This document shows positions 63,923 through 64,000 of a stretch of DNA of 64,000 nucleotides, piece by piece. Both the position numbers and the translations under genes were made by a program. Location: contig JAADJZ010000028.1 of NCBI GenBank assembly GCA_011032825.1, forward strand, positions 434,001-498,000, read 5' to 3'. The notes beneath the pieces are model-generated. The model did not search any database and was not told where the DNA came from. It worked only from the letters and a program-made list of their open reading frames with translations. The stretch is from Massariosphaeria phaeospora (taxonomy: Eukaryota; Ascomycota; Dothideomycetes; Pleosporales). The stretch's first letter is position 1. Each line of letters opens with the position of its first letter.

Positions 63923-64000
63923 GGCGGGCGGGCCATGGGGTGGGTCGTTGTTTTATGGGGCATTGGGCTGTGGATGCGCTGCATGGCGGCGGCCGTGGAG

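Overview
The window is nuclear DNA of a filamentous ascomycete. The evidence is genes interrupted by short introns (about 49-150 nt) with CTAAC/CTGAC-like branch sites and TTNCAG/TAG acceptors, plus Pezizomycotina-typical families: HET domain, Zn2Cys6 and Clr5 regulators, a Pth11/rhodopsin-like membrane protein, F-box-like 'FLDLPGE' proteins, GH12 and a UstP-type S41 peptidase. The many FLDLPGE paralogs point to Dothideomycetes, but that is inference. No gene looks bacterial or viral.

Layout. 0-3 kb: a protein-kinase pseudogene with two in-frame TAG codons, then an intact aldehyde dehydrogenase. 2.8-6.7 kb (minus): a 1280-residue P-loop NTPase / zinc-ribbon / HET fusion. 8.2-12.5 kb: a secreted S41 peptidase and a small secreted protein. 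13-17 kb: an F-box-like gene, an intron-containing tRNA-Leu(AAG) and a mitochondrial helical protein. 17-24 kb: a Zn2Cys6 factor divergent from a vacuolar/plasma-membrane Ca2+-ATPase.

24-33.6 kb is an eroded accessory block. It has three FLDLPGE genes (two in tandem with an N-terminal SAP-like motif), an intact SRPBCC gene, a decayed NACHT/TPR-type NLR tail, a decayed polyketide-synthase ketoreductase segment, diverged ~192-bp repeats and a foldback element. 33.6-39.8 kb: a methyltransferase, a rhodopsin-like membrane protein and a GMC oxidoreductase. Together with the PKS relic these may be the remains of a secondary-metabolite locus (inference).

40.5-50.4 kb is mostly core: a cysteine-rich single-pass surface protein, ubiquitin-activating enzyme E1, the cytosolic Fe-S scaffold NBP35 and a PhoD-like phosphatase. 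51-64 kb: a GH12 endoglucanase, an amino-acid permease, a membrane-anchored monothiol glutaredoxin, two tail-to-tail genes sharing an unusual Cys/His pattern, and a Clr5-domain protein.

The most interesting items are the NTPase-HET fusion, with the inverse domain order of classical fungal HET-NLRs and sharing the window with a dead NLR; two GC-AG introns with identical GCAAGT donors; a six-nucleotide first coding exon in UBA1; the tail-to-tail Cys-motif pair; and nonsense codons that all fit CpA-to-TpA (RIP-like) mutation. Exon boundaries were derived by hand from splice consensus, reading-frame phase and family conservation; no alignment or transcript data were available.
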